DNA from: Polaromonas sp.
GTDB taxonomy: Bacteria > Pseudomonadota > Gammaproteobacteria > Burkholderiales > Burkholderiaceae_C
Direction of reading: 5' to 3'
Assembly: GCA_025362825.1 (NCBI GenBank)
Contig: JANYFF010000086.1
Location: 1-21,987 of the forward strand
DNA: 21,987 nucleotides
Shown here piece after piece: positions 1 to 8,000 of this stretch; the stretch's first letter is position 1; each line of letters opens with the position of its first letter. Under the pieces are notes generated by a model. The model saw only the letters and a list, made by a program, of their open reading frames with translations, did not search any database and was not told the DNA's origin. The position numbers and the translations under genes are program-made.

Positions 1-349
1 CAATCATGGCTTGCGACTGGACGGCAGCATCGAGGTGCCGCACGATTGCGCGGGAAACGTTGTCCAGAGTCACCACGATCTCGGGCACCGGGGTTACATC
101 GACTGGCGGCAATTCCAGATCAAACGCCATCGCCACAAAGCGCACCGTCTCCCCGCCATTGGCCGGTGCCGATGCTTCAAGCTTTGCTTCGAGATCGACC
201 TGATCGCACACCACCCGGATGGCGGTGGTGTTACCCGCCTCATCCCGAAACTCAGGATGGCGAAACTCCAGCGTGTGCAGAATCACAACATCGGTGGGGG
301 CGCTGGCGTAGGCCTCGCGAATGGCGTCCGAGAGCGACGGATCAGGCAT
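1..349 (-). CDS. DUF1833-like phage tail assembly protein (3' part cut by window edge)
   Basis: Translating the minus strand from the ATG at 349 gives an open frame to the window edge (116 codons, no stop). It begins MPDPSLSDAIREAYASAP and continues with TDVVILHTLEFRHPEF. From memory this matches the DUF1833 family, which lies downstream of the tape measure in many siphophages, next to NlpC/P60-type and J-like tail-tip genes. The start is supported by CGGAG 6 nt upstream and by an 8-nt overlap with the end of the radical SAM gene (stop at 344-342), so the two are probably translationally coupled. The biochemical function is unknown and a tail-tip role is inferred from neighbourhood. Its position shows that the tail operon continues past the modification cassette, so the cassette sits inside the late operon and not beyond its end. 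Confidence 0.75.
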   Translation of the reverse strand, partial: MPDPSLSDAIREAYASAPTDVVILHTLEFRHPEFRDEAGNTTAIRVVCDQVDLEAKLEASAPANGGETVRFVAMAFDLELPPVDVTPVPEIVVTLDNVSRAIVRHLDAAVQSQAMI

Positions 350-1694
350 GAACCACTCCGATGGGAATCACCCGCTTCTTGGCAGGCTCCGACGGGATGC
401 CGTTGACTAGGCCAAAGATGTCCTTGCGTGATTCTCGAAACTCGCCCTCGATATAGACCGGCTTGCAGCCCGTCAAATACTCCAAGCCAGCCGCAAAGAA
501 CGGGATGTTGTCTGAATAGCTGGCATCACAGCCCGCATCCCACAACGGTCCGTGCAGAAACATGCAGGAGCCGTGACAAAGTTGCAGCACCGGGCAGCTT
601 GTGCATTCGCTGCGCTGGCTCCAGTGGGTCGAGGTCTTCATCTTCACGCCCGCCAAATCTTCGAGCGTGCCGATCAGGTGACTCTCGCCGTTTGGGCCAG
701 TCGACGCAGCGCTCACGTTTTGGCAAGTCAGGACATGGCCATGCAGGTCAACGGCCATGTTGTCTGTTTTGTCCATACCGCATTTCTGACCAAGAGTGCT
801 TGCAGGCCGTGCGTAGCGTACTGAATCTAGGAAGCCCTTGATTTTCTGGTGTGAGATTTGAAAGTTCGCTACCCATCCTGTGCGCAGCTCATCAAAAGCC
901 GTGACCCGGTAGCCAATCTGCTCGGCCTGGGTCTTCAGCGTTGCCGCCATGCCGCCCTCGTCATACGGGTCAATGAACGCCCCTTCACCAATTTGCACGT
1001 CCTGGCCAAACCGCTCCTGCAACCAGGACTGCACAGCAGCGCGGCTCGGGTTGTCTTTGTGCATCATGGCGTTGATGCTGATGCGCCCTTGCGGTTGGAG
1101 TCGGGCGTACAAGTCCATGATGGCGGCGCGCTTGTCCGGGTCATCCATGGGATCAAGACCGCGTGCGTGGTAGCCAGGGCCGTCATGGCTGATACCGACA
1201 CCAAAGCCAAGGCCATCAAGCCATTGATTTTTTTCTTCATCAAGTAACGTGCCGTTGGTGATGACGTTGAAATCCGCCTCTGGGTACATCTTGCGCAGAC
1301 GCTCGGCCAGAGGTTTGAGCGTTTTCCAATAGACGAACGGCTCACCGCCCCAAAATTCGATGCGCTGTGGCGCTTGGGATAGTGCGCCTGTGAGTTGAGC
1401 TACGAACGGTTCAATGTCACCGGGGTTGCTCGATTCGGCATGCGGTACAAAGCGCTGCGAGCAGTAATTGCATTCGTAGTTGCAACTCAAACCCAGGCTG
1501 ACCTTGAGCGTTTTGATGACGCCCTTCAAACCGGGTTGATCCACCGACACCACGGTTGCATCGCCGTACTGGCGCGGCTGCACGGGTGCGACGGGACGAC
1601 CATCTTCCCAAGTCAGCGCCGAAGTCAGGTTGTCATAGTGCAGGACGGGTTCGCTGCCGTCTGGGGCTTGCGTGCGAATTCTGAATTGGGCCAT
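342..1694 (-). CDS. Radical SAM/SPASM peptide- or protein-modifying enzyme
   Basis: A 450-residue protein. The radical SAM cluster motif is CNYECNYC (Cys71, Cys75, Cys78; CX3CX2C), followed by the GGEP motif at 116-119 and an ISHDGP stretch at 168-173. The C-terminal half has a full SPASM signature: Cys305-X13-G-X4-Cys324, then Cys364-X2-Cys367-X5-Cys373-X3-Cys377, and Cys389. Family knowledge: such enzymes bind one SAM-cleaving and usually two auxiliary [4Fe-4S] clusters. They modify ribosomal peptides (thioethers, C-C crosslinks, epimers) or proteins (anaerobic sulfatase maturation). The start ATG has TAAGGA just upstream and overlapping the previous stop region, 7 nt after that gene. The substrate is not known. 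The best local candidate is the Cys/Asn-rich fibre protein encoded at 4364-5008. The N-terminal 60 residues are not recognised; an RRE-like domain cannot be excluded by eye. Confidence 0.9.
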   Translation of the reverse strand: MAQFRIRTQAPDGSEPVLHYDNLTSALTWEDGRPVAPVQPRQYGDATVVSVDQPGLKGVIKTLKVSLGLSCNYECNYCSQRFVPHAESSNPGDIEPFVAQLTGALSQAPQRIEFWGGEPFVYWKTLKPLAERLRKMYPEADFNVITNGTLLDEEKNQWLDGLGFGVGISHDGPGYHARGLDPMDDPDKRAAIMDLYARLQPQGRISINAMMHKDNPSRAAVQSWLQERFGQDVQIGEGAFIDPYDEGGMAATLKTQAEQIGYRVTAFDELRTGWVANFQISHQKIKGFLDSVRYARPASTLGQKCGMDKTDNMAVDLHGHVLTCQNVSAASTGPNGESHLIGTLEDLAGVKMKTSTHWSQRSECTSCPVLQLCHGSCMFLHGPLWDAGCDASYSDNIPFFAAGLEYLTGCKPVYIEGEFRESRKDIFGLVNGIPSEPAKKRVIPIGVVHA

Positions 1695-1701
1695 GGATTC
1701 C

Positions 1702-2367
1702 TTACAGGTTGACGTACAAGTCGCCGTAGTTATGGGAGGCCACGCGCAGCGTGACGGTTAAAAGGGTTCTGTGACCACTTGAATTGAAGGGGTTGGTTTC
1801 GTGCCACACTCGTGATGGGTGCAGCACCACCAGGCCAGGCTCGGTGTGGATGTAGCGGGTTTTTTCCCAAAACGGGAAGCCTGCCATCGGGCGCGGGTCT
1901 TGCAGTACCAGTTCACCGTCACCTATCTCACGGATCAAGGTGGCGCTGTCAGGGCGGTCTTGCCCGCAATCGAGATACAGGCACAACACATGGTCGCAGG
2001 TGTGGTGGTAATGCGGCGGGGTTCGCATCCCAGTCGGGTAATGCCCTGAAATACAGCGCGCAACAATGTGCAGCTCGTCGGTATTGGCAACCTTGTGTGC
2101 CTCACACAAATAGCCACGGTAGGTCTTATCCACATAGCGGCGAAACTCATGCCACACCTTGGGCGCATCGGCATCATGCTCTGCGTCGAACAAGTTGTAA
2201 TGAGAGCGCAACTTCATCGCCGCAATGTCAGGTAGCTTATTGACGGGCGGGTTGGTTCGCTTGTAGCTTGCCTTCTGGAGGGTGTACGCCAGCAAGTCCG
2301 CCATCTGCTGCGCGTCAAACGGCGCGGTCTCGGTCAATACGGGTGTCGCCCAGAGATAGTCAATCAT
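1702..2367 (-). CDS. Putative 2-oxoglutarate/Fe(II) oxygenase, TIGR02466-like (copy 2)
   Basis: A 221-residue protein starting MIDYLWATPVL. The ATG at 2367 is chosen over an upstream in-frame start because it forms an ATGA overlap with the preceding stop. The fold signature is in the second half: TPPHYHH (His119, His121), then DGELVLQDPRP, then PGLVVLHPSRVWHETNPF (His189), with Arg200 about 11 residues later. This resembles the TIGR02466 / 2OG-FeII_Oxy_5 pattern of an HxH pair, a G-x-L-x-x-x-P-S-x-x-x-H block and a downstream Arg that binds 2-oxoglutarate. Such enzymes hydroxylate or oxidise side chains or small molecules using O2. It is the third of three adjacent oxygenase-like genes and lies 7 nt upstream of the radical SAM gene. 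The substrate is unknown; the cassette suggests the neighbouring fibre protein. Family call is from motif memory. Confidence 0.7.
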   Translation of the reverse strand: MIDYLWATPVLTETAPFDAQQMADLLAYTLQKASYKRTNPPVNKLPDIAAMKLRSHYNLFDAEHDADAPKVWHEFRRYVDKTYRGYLCEAHKVANTDELHIVARCISGHYPTGMRTPPHYHHTCDHVLCLYLDCGQDRPDSATLIREIGDGELVLQDPRPMAGFPFWEKTRYIHTEPGLVVLHPSRVWHETNPFNSSGHRTLLTVTLRVASHNYGDLYVNL

Positions 2368-2942
2368 GGGACAACCTCGCAGCCAAATGACACGGCTATG
2401 CGCAGCTCGGTACAAAACCGTGAAATCGGCCTTGCCGCATGCGCCCGTGTTCCGTCAAACACCACCATCCGATTGGGTTTGAGCATGGCGCAATGCTCGA
2501 TTTCGCCATCGTCGCCCATCACGATAAAGTCGCCGCCCCAATCTTTGTCCCATTTCAACACCGGATACCAAACCACCGACCTAGCTCGGCCTGCGAACTC
2601 AGCGGGGAAGTCCCGGTGCAGGGAAGCCTCGTCGCCAAAGGTCTGCGCATTGGCCCAGACTCGGGTGAGTTGGGTGTCACCAAAGAAGCGCTGCTGCACC
2701 CGTTTCGTGACTTCAGCCAATGGGCCACCCTGGGACAAAAACGCCGCGAAGCTCAAACTCGGGTGCCACACATGGCTGTCGTAGTGGTGCTTGTTGGTGC
2801 CGGGCAGGACGTAGTTCCTGTGCCAGAACGCTGCCGGTGATTTCTCATGGGCACGCCAACCAAAAGCCAAATTCTCATTCTGAAACCAATGCCGAGTGAC
2901 CTCCATCAACTCCAGCGGGATCAAGTCATCAACGATTTGCAT
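2364..2942 (-). CDS. Putative 2-oxoglutarate/Fe(II) oxygenase, prolyl-4-hydroxylase type
   Basis: A 192-residue protein beginning MQIVDDLIPLELME, the usual start of P4H-like proteins. An HxD iron motif is visible as SLHRDF (His109, Asp111). It is followed by beta strands (RSVVWYPVLKWDKDWGGDF), the distal His168 in DGTRAHAARP, and Arg181 in ELRIAVSF as the probable 2-oxoglutarate ligand. The spacing fits the 2OG-FeII_Oxy_3 (PF13640) group. Family knowledge: Fe(II) and 2-oxoglutarate dependent hydroxylation, often of Pro, Asn, Asp or Lys in proteins. It overlaps the preceding oxygenase gene by 14 nt and the following one by ATGA, so all three are probably co-translated. No strong Shine-Dalgarno is seen, which fits translational coupling. 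The substrate is not shown by sequence. Confidence 0.78.
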   Translation of the reverse strand: MQIVDDLIPLELMEVTRHWFQNENLAFGWRAHEKSPAAFWHRNYVLPGTNKHHYDSHVWHPSLSFAAFLSQGGPLAEVTKRVQQRFFGDTQLTRVWANAQTFGDEASLHRDFPAEFAGRARSVVWYPVLKWDKDWGGDFIVMGDDGEIEHCAMLKPNRMVVFDGTRAHAARPISRFCTELRIAVSFGCEVVP

Positions 2943-3540
2943 GGTGATGGTGTTGCCTTTTCATATCTTGAGGGTTTAAGGTGATCTCAAAATGCAGTTC
3001 GACGGACGCAGATTCGCCGTTGTACGGATGGGTGTGGTGCGCCAGGTAGCTCGGGAATACCAGCAGCATGCCGGGTGAGGCGTGAATCAACTCCGAGCGC
3101 CAGCCTTCCCAAGGCAACTTGCGCGCCCCGTAGGCACCACTGGGATTGACCAGAGCGAGTGCGCCGGCGTAGTTTTGACGCTTCCCCTCTGGACGGGCTT
3201 GGCCGTCTATCCAGTACACCGCCGACAGCTCAGTGGACTCCGCATGAAGCGGCAAAAACTGTCCAGGCTGCACCACCACTTCCCGCGCCGTCATGGTCAT
3301 CGGGGTGCAGCCGTAACTGCCAACCACCACCCGCTGCACCTCGGCTGCCAATGCGTCAAAGATGGTCCCCGACTCAGGCGCAGTCAAAATGTTTTGACAG
3401 TGCATGCGCGACCAAGGCATCCCATCCGGGTTGTTCCTGGCGTGGCTTGCCAGCGCGCAATCTCGCATTGCTTCGCGTGCAGGGACATCCTGCAACAAAA
3501 CGCCTTGATACACCCTGGCTGAAAATAACTCTCGGATCAT
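2929..3540 (-). CDS. Putative 2-oxoglutarate/Fe(II) oxygenase, TIGR02466-like, with an HxE motif (copy 1)
   Basis: A 203-residue protein. The core reads QFLPLHAESTELSAVYWIDG, where His99 and Glu101 stand at the position of the usual HxH/HxD pair. Then come GALALVNPSG and PGMLLVFPSYLAHHTHPY, with His168 or His169 as the distal ligand. The conserved Arg expected about ten residues later is not seen; the stretch reads ESASVELHFEITL. The protein may therefore bind 2-oxoglutarate differently, use another co-substrate, or be inactive. It ends with a short basic tail containing four consecutive histidines. The start ATG overlaps the previous stop (ATGA at 3540-3537). It is probably a divergent paralogue of the gene at 1702-2367. 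The role in the cassette is inferred. Confidence 0.68.
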   Translation of the reverse strand: MIRELFSARVYQGVLLQDVPAREAMRDCALASHARNNPDGMPWSRMHCQNILTAPESGTIFDALAAEVQRVVVGSYGCTPMTMTAREVVVQPGQFLPLHAESTELSAVYWIDGQARPEGKRQNYAGALALVNPSGAYGARKLPWEGWRSELIHASPGMLLVFPSYLAHHTHPYNGESASVELHFEITLNPQDMKRQHHHHANR

Positions 3541-4352
3541 GTCAGCGTCACCTCTGCATCATCAGCGCCGGGGTAAAACTTGAAACCCGCCTTGAGCCGC
3601 ACCGTGTCACCCGCTTGCATCCCCGTGGTGAGTACCGTCGCGCGGGCCTTGCCGTCTTGGGTTCTGCGCCGCACCACGGGCAAGAAGCCGTTGACCGTTT
3701 CCAGGTAAAGCTCGGCATCCCTGGTCGTCGGATCGCCCAAGCCGTCGAGCATTTGCAAGGAGAAAGTGGCAGGCTCACCCGCTTTCACCGAAGCCGTGTC
3801 AGCCTTGACCTCGACACTTGGAAATACCATCTCCCTGACGTTTCCGCTGCTGCTGTATTGCGTCAGTTCCACATCAGCATCGGCCAGACCACTGACCACG
3901 CACCCGCCATCACCTTGTCCCAGATTGACGCTTACAAAGCATTCGTCGAAGGTGCTATTGGTAAACGGGACGTTAAGACCGACAAGGAAATTGCCGTTCC
4001 AGATGTGCCGGGCGATGTCCGCCGCAGAAAATCGTGTCGGTTGCGTCAAGGTGCTGAGCGGAACCGGTGCACGAAAGCGCCCCCCGTCTAGCCAATCAAA
4101 ACCCGCAAGGTAGGCTTGCCGCTCTGACCAGTCGCGCCCCGCCCTTAGTTCTCGCGCAGCAAACAACACGCTGTCCTTGTCAGCGTAGCTGGGCTCGCCT
4201 TCGTTCTGATCTTTGATTTCAGGATCAGGACTTGGCAATACGCGCATCGCCAGGGTGGCTTTGACCGTTTCAGCCTCACGATCAATCTCTAAGCTGATTC
4301 GGTAGTCCCGTGTGCCGGCGAGGCCGGTGTTTTTGACAACATAAACTTTCAT
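3537..4352 (-). CDS. Unrecognised protein with a C-terminal Ig-like domain, probable tail/fibre-associated
   Basis: A 271-residue protein with no recognised N-terminal family. Residues 1-175 are mixed alpha/beta with a few aromatic runs (WSERQAYLAGFDWLDGGRF) and two cysteines (138, 151). Residues about 178-271 look like a bacterial Ig-like (Big_1 type) beta-sandwich: VEVKADTASVKAGEPATFSL, then a TGMQAGDTVRLKAG stretch. Such domains are common in phage tail and fibre proteins, where they aid adhesion or spacing. The start ATG is preceded by AAGGGG at a good distance. The gene follows the Cys-rich fibre protein by 11 nt and overlaps the first oxygenase gene by ATGA. It could be a structural partner of the Cys-rich protein, a chaperone, or a scaffold for the modifying enzymes. 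The sequence does not decide among these. Confidence 0.6.
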   Translation of the reverse strand: MKVYVVKNTGLAGTRDYRISLEIDREAETVKATLAMRVLPSPDPEIKDQNEGEPSYADKDSVLFAARELRAGRDWSERQAYLAGFDWLDGGRFRAPVPLSTLTQPTRFSAADIARHIWNGNFLVGLNVPFTNSTFDECFVSVNLGQGDGGCVVSGLADADVELTQYSSSGNVREMVFPSVEVKADTASVKAGEPATFSLQMLDGLGDPTTRDAELYLETVNGFLPVVRRRTQDGKARATVLTTGMQAGDTVRLKAGFKFYPGADDAEVTLT

Positions 4353-4363
4353 GTCAACACCCC

Positions 4364-5008
4364 TTAGCAGCAGCCGCAGCAGTTGCCGCAGCAGGCGCAG
4401 TTGCAGTTGGTGCGGCAGTTGAAGGCTCCACAGTTGCAGTTGCGGTAGTTGCGGTGGTACTCGCCGCCGCCAATTTCATCGGCACCAAGGTAGTACGCGT
4501 CGTAGTTAAAGCCCACCGACACAGCGTTATAGGCATAGGTCGTGCCGCCAGCACCGTCGAAGGAGCCGTTGTTCTCCCAAGCGCCGCGCCCGATGGATGA
4601 ATACCATTCCCACCAGTTGCCGTTGGGCGGCGTCCACTGGGCGTTGCCATTGCAATTGCCGTTGGGGACGTAGCCATTGCAGTTGCTCGCGCGGTCGTCG
4701 TAGTTCTGGTTGCTGCGGTTCATCTCGCCCAAGTCCTGGCCGTCAGCCATCTTGAAGCCGGTGTTGCGGGCATCGTCGCCGGCGCGTGAGGACACGATGG
4801 TCGCGCTGCCCGTCATGGTCAAACTGCCGCTCATCGAGTCGCCTGATTTGTTGACTTTGCTGGACAGATCGAGCGCAGCTGTGCCTTTGACCGTGACCTG
4901 GCCCTGTGCGTTGACCGTGATGATGGGGATTTGTGAGGCCGAGCCTACGGTTCCTGCGCCTACGCCGGTGTCCTCTAAACCGGCTGATGGGATTTTTGTA
5001 ATTGCCAT
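4364..5008 (-). CDS. Small tail-fibre protein with a Cys/Asn-rich C-terminus; candidate substrate of the modification cassette
   Basis: A 214-residue protein with a strong AAGGAG ribosome site 7 nt before the ATG. Residues about 8-45 carry a phage fibre motif (GTVGSASQIPIITVNAQGQV), and 52-70 match the fibre repeat VNKSGDSMSGSLTMTGSAT. From residue 95 composition changes to Asn, Gly, Tyr and Trp (NCNG, PNGNWWEWY, FNYDAYYLG). The last 24 residues hold 11 cysteines, ending NCNCACCGNCCGCC; total Cys is 13 (110, 119, 191, 193, 198, 202, 204, 206, 207, 210, 211, 213, 214). No signal peptide is seen. The fibre-like N-terminus suggests virion attachment, and the tail resembles a RiPP core or a metal- or disulfide-rich tip. 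The radical SAM enzyme and three oxygenases downstream make post-translational modification plausible. That link is inference from gene order. Confidence 0.72.
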   Translation of the reverse strand: MAITKIPSAGLEDTGVGAGTVGSASQIPIITVNAQGQVTVKGTAALDLSSKVNKSGDSMSGSLTMTGSATIVSSRAGDDARNTGFKMADGQDLGEMNRSNQNYDDRASNCNGYVPNGNCNGNAQWTPPNGNWWEWYSSIGRGAWENNGSFDGAGGTTYAYNAVSVGFNYDAYYLGADEIGGGEYHRNYRNCNCGAFNCRTNCNCACCGNCCGCC

Positions 5009-5032
5009 GATGAAACTCCTTTTCCTTTTTTT

Positions 5033-8000
5033 CTATAGGTAGCGCACGACGATGCGTGAGCCGTTGTAGGGAGCGCCGCTAAAGCGCAGCGTTGCGCCAC
5101 TGTTGACCAGGCTGTATGCGTCCGAGCTGTCCTGCACCACATTGCCCACCGTGACCATGAGCTTGTGAACACTGCCCGATGCGGTTGCAAGTGCGAAGTC
5201 AACCGCGCTGGCGTTGCCGGTGAATACCTGGGGCGCGACGTTCGAGCCGGATGCGCTTGCAGCAGCGGCCTGCGCTTGGGTGGCATAGGTCTGGGCGTTG
5301 TTGGCCGCGCTGGTCGCGGTAGAGGCACTGCCTGAAGCACTGCTTGCGGAACTGTTGGCCTGAGAAGATGAAGTGTTGGCCGCGCTGGCAGACCCTGCCG
5401 CGCTCGACGCTGAACTGCTCGATTCACTGGCTCTGGTGCTGGCCGTTGCGGCCGATCCTGCAGCCTCGCTAGCCTTGGTGCTGGCTGTTCCGGCCGATCC
5501 CAATGCGCTCGAAGCTGATCCGGCAGCAGCGCTGGCTGAACTGGCGGCATTGGCCGCCGAGATCGATGCCTCGCTGGCCTTGCTCGTGGCCGTGGCAGCA
5601 GAGGTGGCGGCATTGCCTGCTGAGGCGTTCGCCTCAGTTGCTTTGCTGGACGCGGTGCTGGCTGAGCCTGCGGCGGCGCTTGCAGAGGCAGCGGCGTCTC
5701 CTGAGCGTTGGGTAGCGGTGACTGCACTGGCCGATGCGTTTTGTGCATGGGTCTTGGCCGAGTATTCAGTGGAGCCAGAAACCGTGCCGCCCGTCTTGCT
5801 GGCCCACTCCTGGGCCACAGCCGCACCCGACTGCGCTTCCTTGTCCAGGTAGCGCACGCTGATGCCCACCCCAGATCCGGGGACCGAGCTAAAGCGCAAG
5901 GTGGTGCTGTTGACCACCGTGTAGGCCTCCATCGGTGCTTGCGGAACGCCGGCCACAGTGACCAGAATCGCGCCGGGGTAGCCAATAGCGCGCGAGATCG
6001 TGAAGTCGGTCTGGCCGGCAGTAGCTGTAAACACATCGGCCGGAATCACGGTGTTCGACGTCACGGCTGCTGCGGAATCCGCAGCTTGGCCAGCCCAGTG
6101 TTTGGCAGAGTAGCCAGTACCGTCAACGGCGGCAGAAGTTTTTTCTGCCCAATCAGCGGCGCGCACGGCCTGCGTTTGCACCGAGGTCAGTGTGGCCGCC
6201 GCACTTAAAGCACTCCCGGCTGCCGCTGTGGCCGATCCAGCCGCTGCGCTTGCCGCGTTGGCAGAAGCGACTGCACTGCTGGCGCTGTTCGCTGCACTGG
6301 TTGCCGCACCCGATGCCGATACGTTGGCCTCTGCTGCCTTGGTCGAGGCGGTGCCGGCAGAATTCGAAGCCACAGCCGCTGAAGCCGCTGAATTGGCAGC
6401 CGAGGTGCTCGCCTCGCTGGCTTTGATCGTTGCCGTGGCCGCAGAGGCCGTCGCACCGCTTGCCGATCCAGCCGAGGCAGTAGCACTGGTCGCGGATTGG
6501 GTGGCGCTGGTGGCGGCAGTGGTGGCCGAGGTGCTGGCTTCTCCCCCCCGGGTGCTTGCTGTGACAGCACTTGCCGCAGCACCGGTGGCCGATGCGGCGG
6601 ATGTGGAGGCACTGCTGGCGCTGTTGACAGCGCTGGTTGCCGCGCCCGTTGCCGAAGTTGCAGCCTCGGAAGCTTTGGTTGCGGCAGTGGCTGCACTGGC
6701 AGCCGACGCGGTGGCCGAGCTCGCACTGTTGGTCGCGCTGGCACTTGACACGTTGGCCGAATTAAGCGCGTTTGTCGCCGAGGTGGACGCCGAGAGCGCC
6801 GGTGACTCCCACGCCGCGCCGTTGTAGAACTTGACCTGGCTGCTGGCCGAGTTGTAGTAGACCGCGCCTGCCAAGATAGCGTTGCCATCGTTATCAAGCG
6901 TCGGGTCGGATGCCTTGGCCCCCAGAAACCGGTCATCGAAGGTATCGAAGACGTTGTTGACCGCCGTGAGCGAATTCGCGGCCGAGGTGGCGCTGGCGGC
7001 AGAAGCACTCGCTGAACCTGCCGCTGCCGTGGCACTGACTTGTGTATCGGCGGCCTTGGTGCTGGCGGTGGTTGCCGAACTGGCAGCGGCAGACGCAGAG
7101 AGCGAACCCGCACTGGCACTGCTGGCCGATTGCGACGCAGAGCTGGTCGCTGCCGTAGCACTCGTTGATGCCTCATTCGCCTTGGTACTGGCGGTGCTGG
7201 CAGAGCCAGCTGCAGCGTTTGCTGATGTCGCGGCATTGATGGCCGAGCTTGCAGCAGCATTCGCCTGGGTCGAAGCTGTCGCCTGCGACATTGCCGCACC
7301 TGTTGCCGATGCTGCCGCCTCGCTTGCTTTGGTCGTGGCGGTGGCAGCTGAACTGACAGCCGCTGCGGCGCTGCCTGCCGCATCGACCGCTTTTTGCGCA
7401 GCGGTGGATGCCGAGGCAACTACCGACTGCGCGTGGTACTTGGCCGAGTACTCGCCGCCTTGTACCGTGCCGCTGGTCTTAGTCGCCCATTCCATGGCAG
7501 CCGCAGCACCGGTCTGGCTTTCTTTGTCGAGCAGCCGCACGGTGATGTCCACCCCAGCAGCGGGTGCAGAAACAAAGCGCAAGGTGCGGACGTCAGCCAA
7601 GCCGTAAGCCTCAACCGGCGTTTGCAAGACACCTGCCACCGTCACCTGCAGTGCCCCGGGATGACCCACCGGGTGATCCAGTGTGAAATCGGTCTGCATG
7701 CCGTTGGCATTCCAGGTTTGGGTCGGAATGATCACCGCGCTGGTGGCCGCATCTGCCAAGGAACGCACGTCAAGTAGCGTCTGCGCCGCTTCCCCCGCCT
7801 TGGTCGAGGAAATACTGGCTGTACCCGCCGAGAGCACTGCCTGGCGCGTGGCTTCGATCACCTGGCCGGTGAGCTCGCTTCGAGACGCCGCCAGATCGTC
7901 CTCGACCCCCTGAATCGCCCGGGCCACGGTCTTGACCGGGCCGCCTTCGGTCTGAACTTCGGTGTCTGTGTCGCCGTGGACGATGTCGTGCAGAAGCTCG

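Noticed and set aside
4367..4438. Free-standing metallothionein
   Set aside because: The Cys-rich part is the C-terminus of a fibre-like protein with its own strong start at 5008; no separate start or ribosome site precedes it.
4364..4720. Variable region of a diversity-generating retroelement, because of the Asn-rich fibre C-terminus
   Set aside because: No template repeat or reverse transcriptase is in the window, and the C-type lectin signature of usual targets is absent. It cannot be excluded if these lie outside the window.
5240..7440. CRISPR-like or satellite repeat array
   Set aside because: The period is 21 bp, degenerate and in coding phase; there are no conserved repeats with unique spacers.
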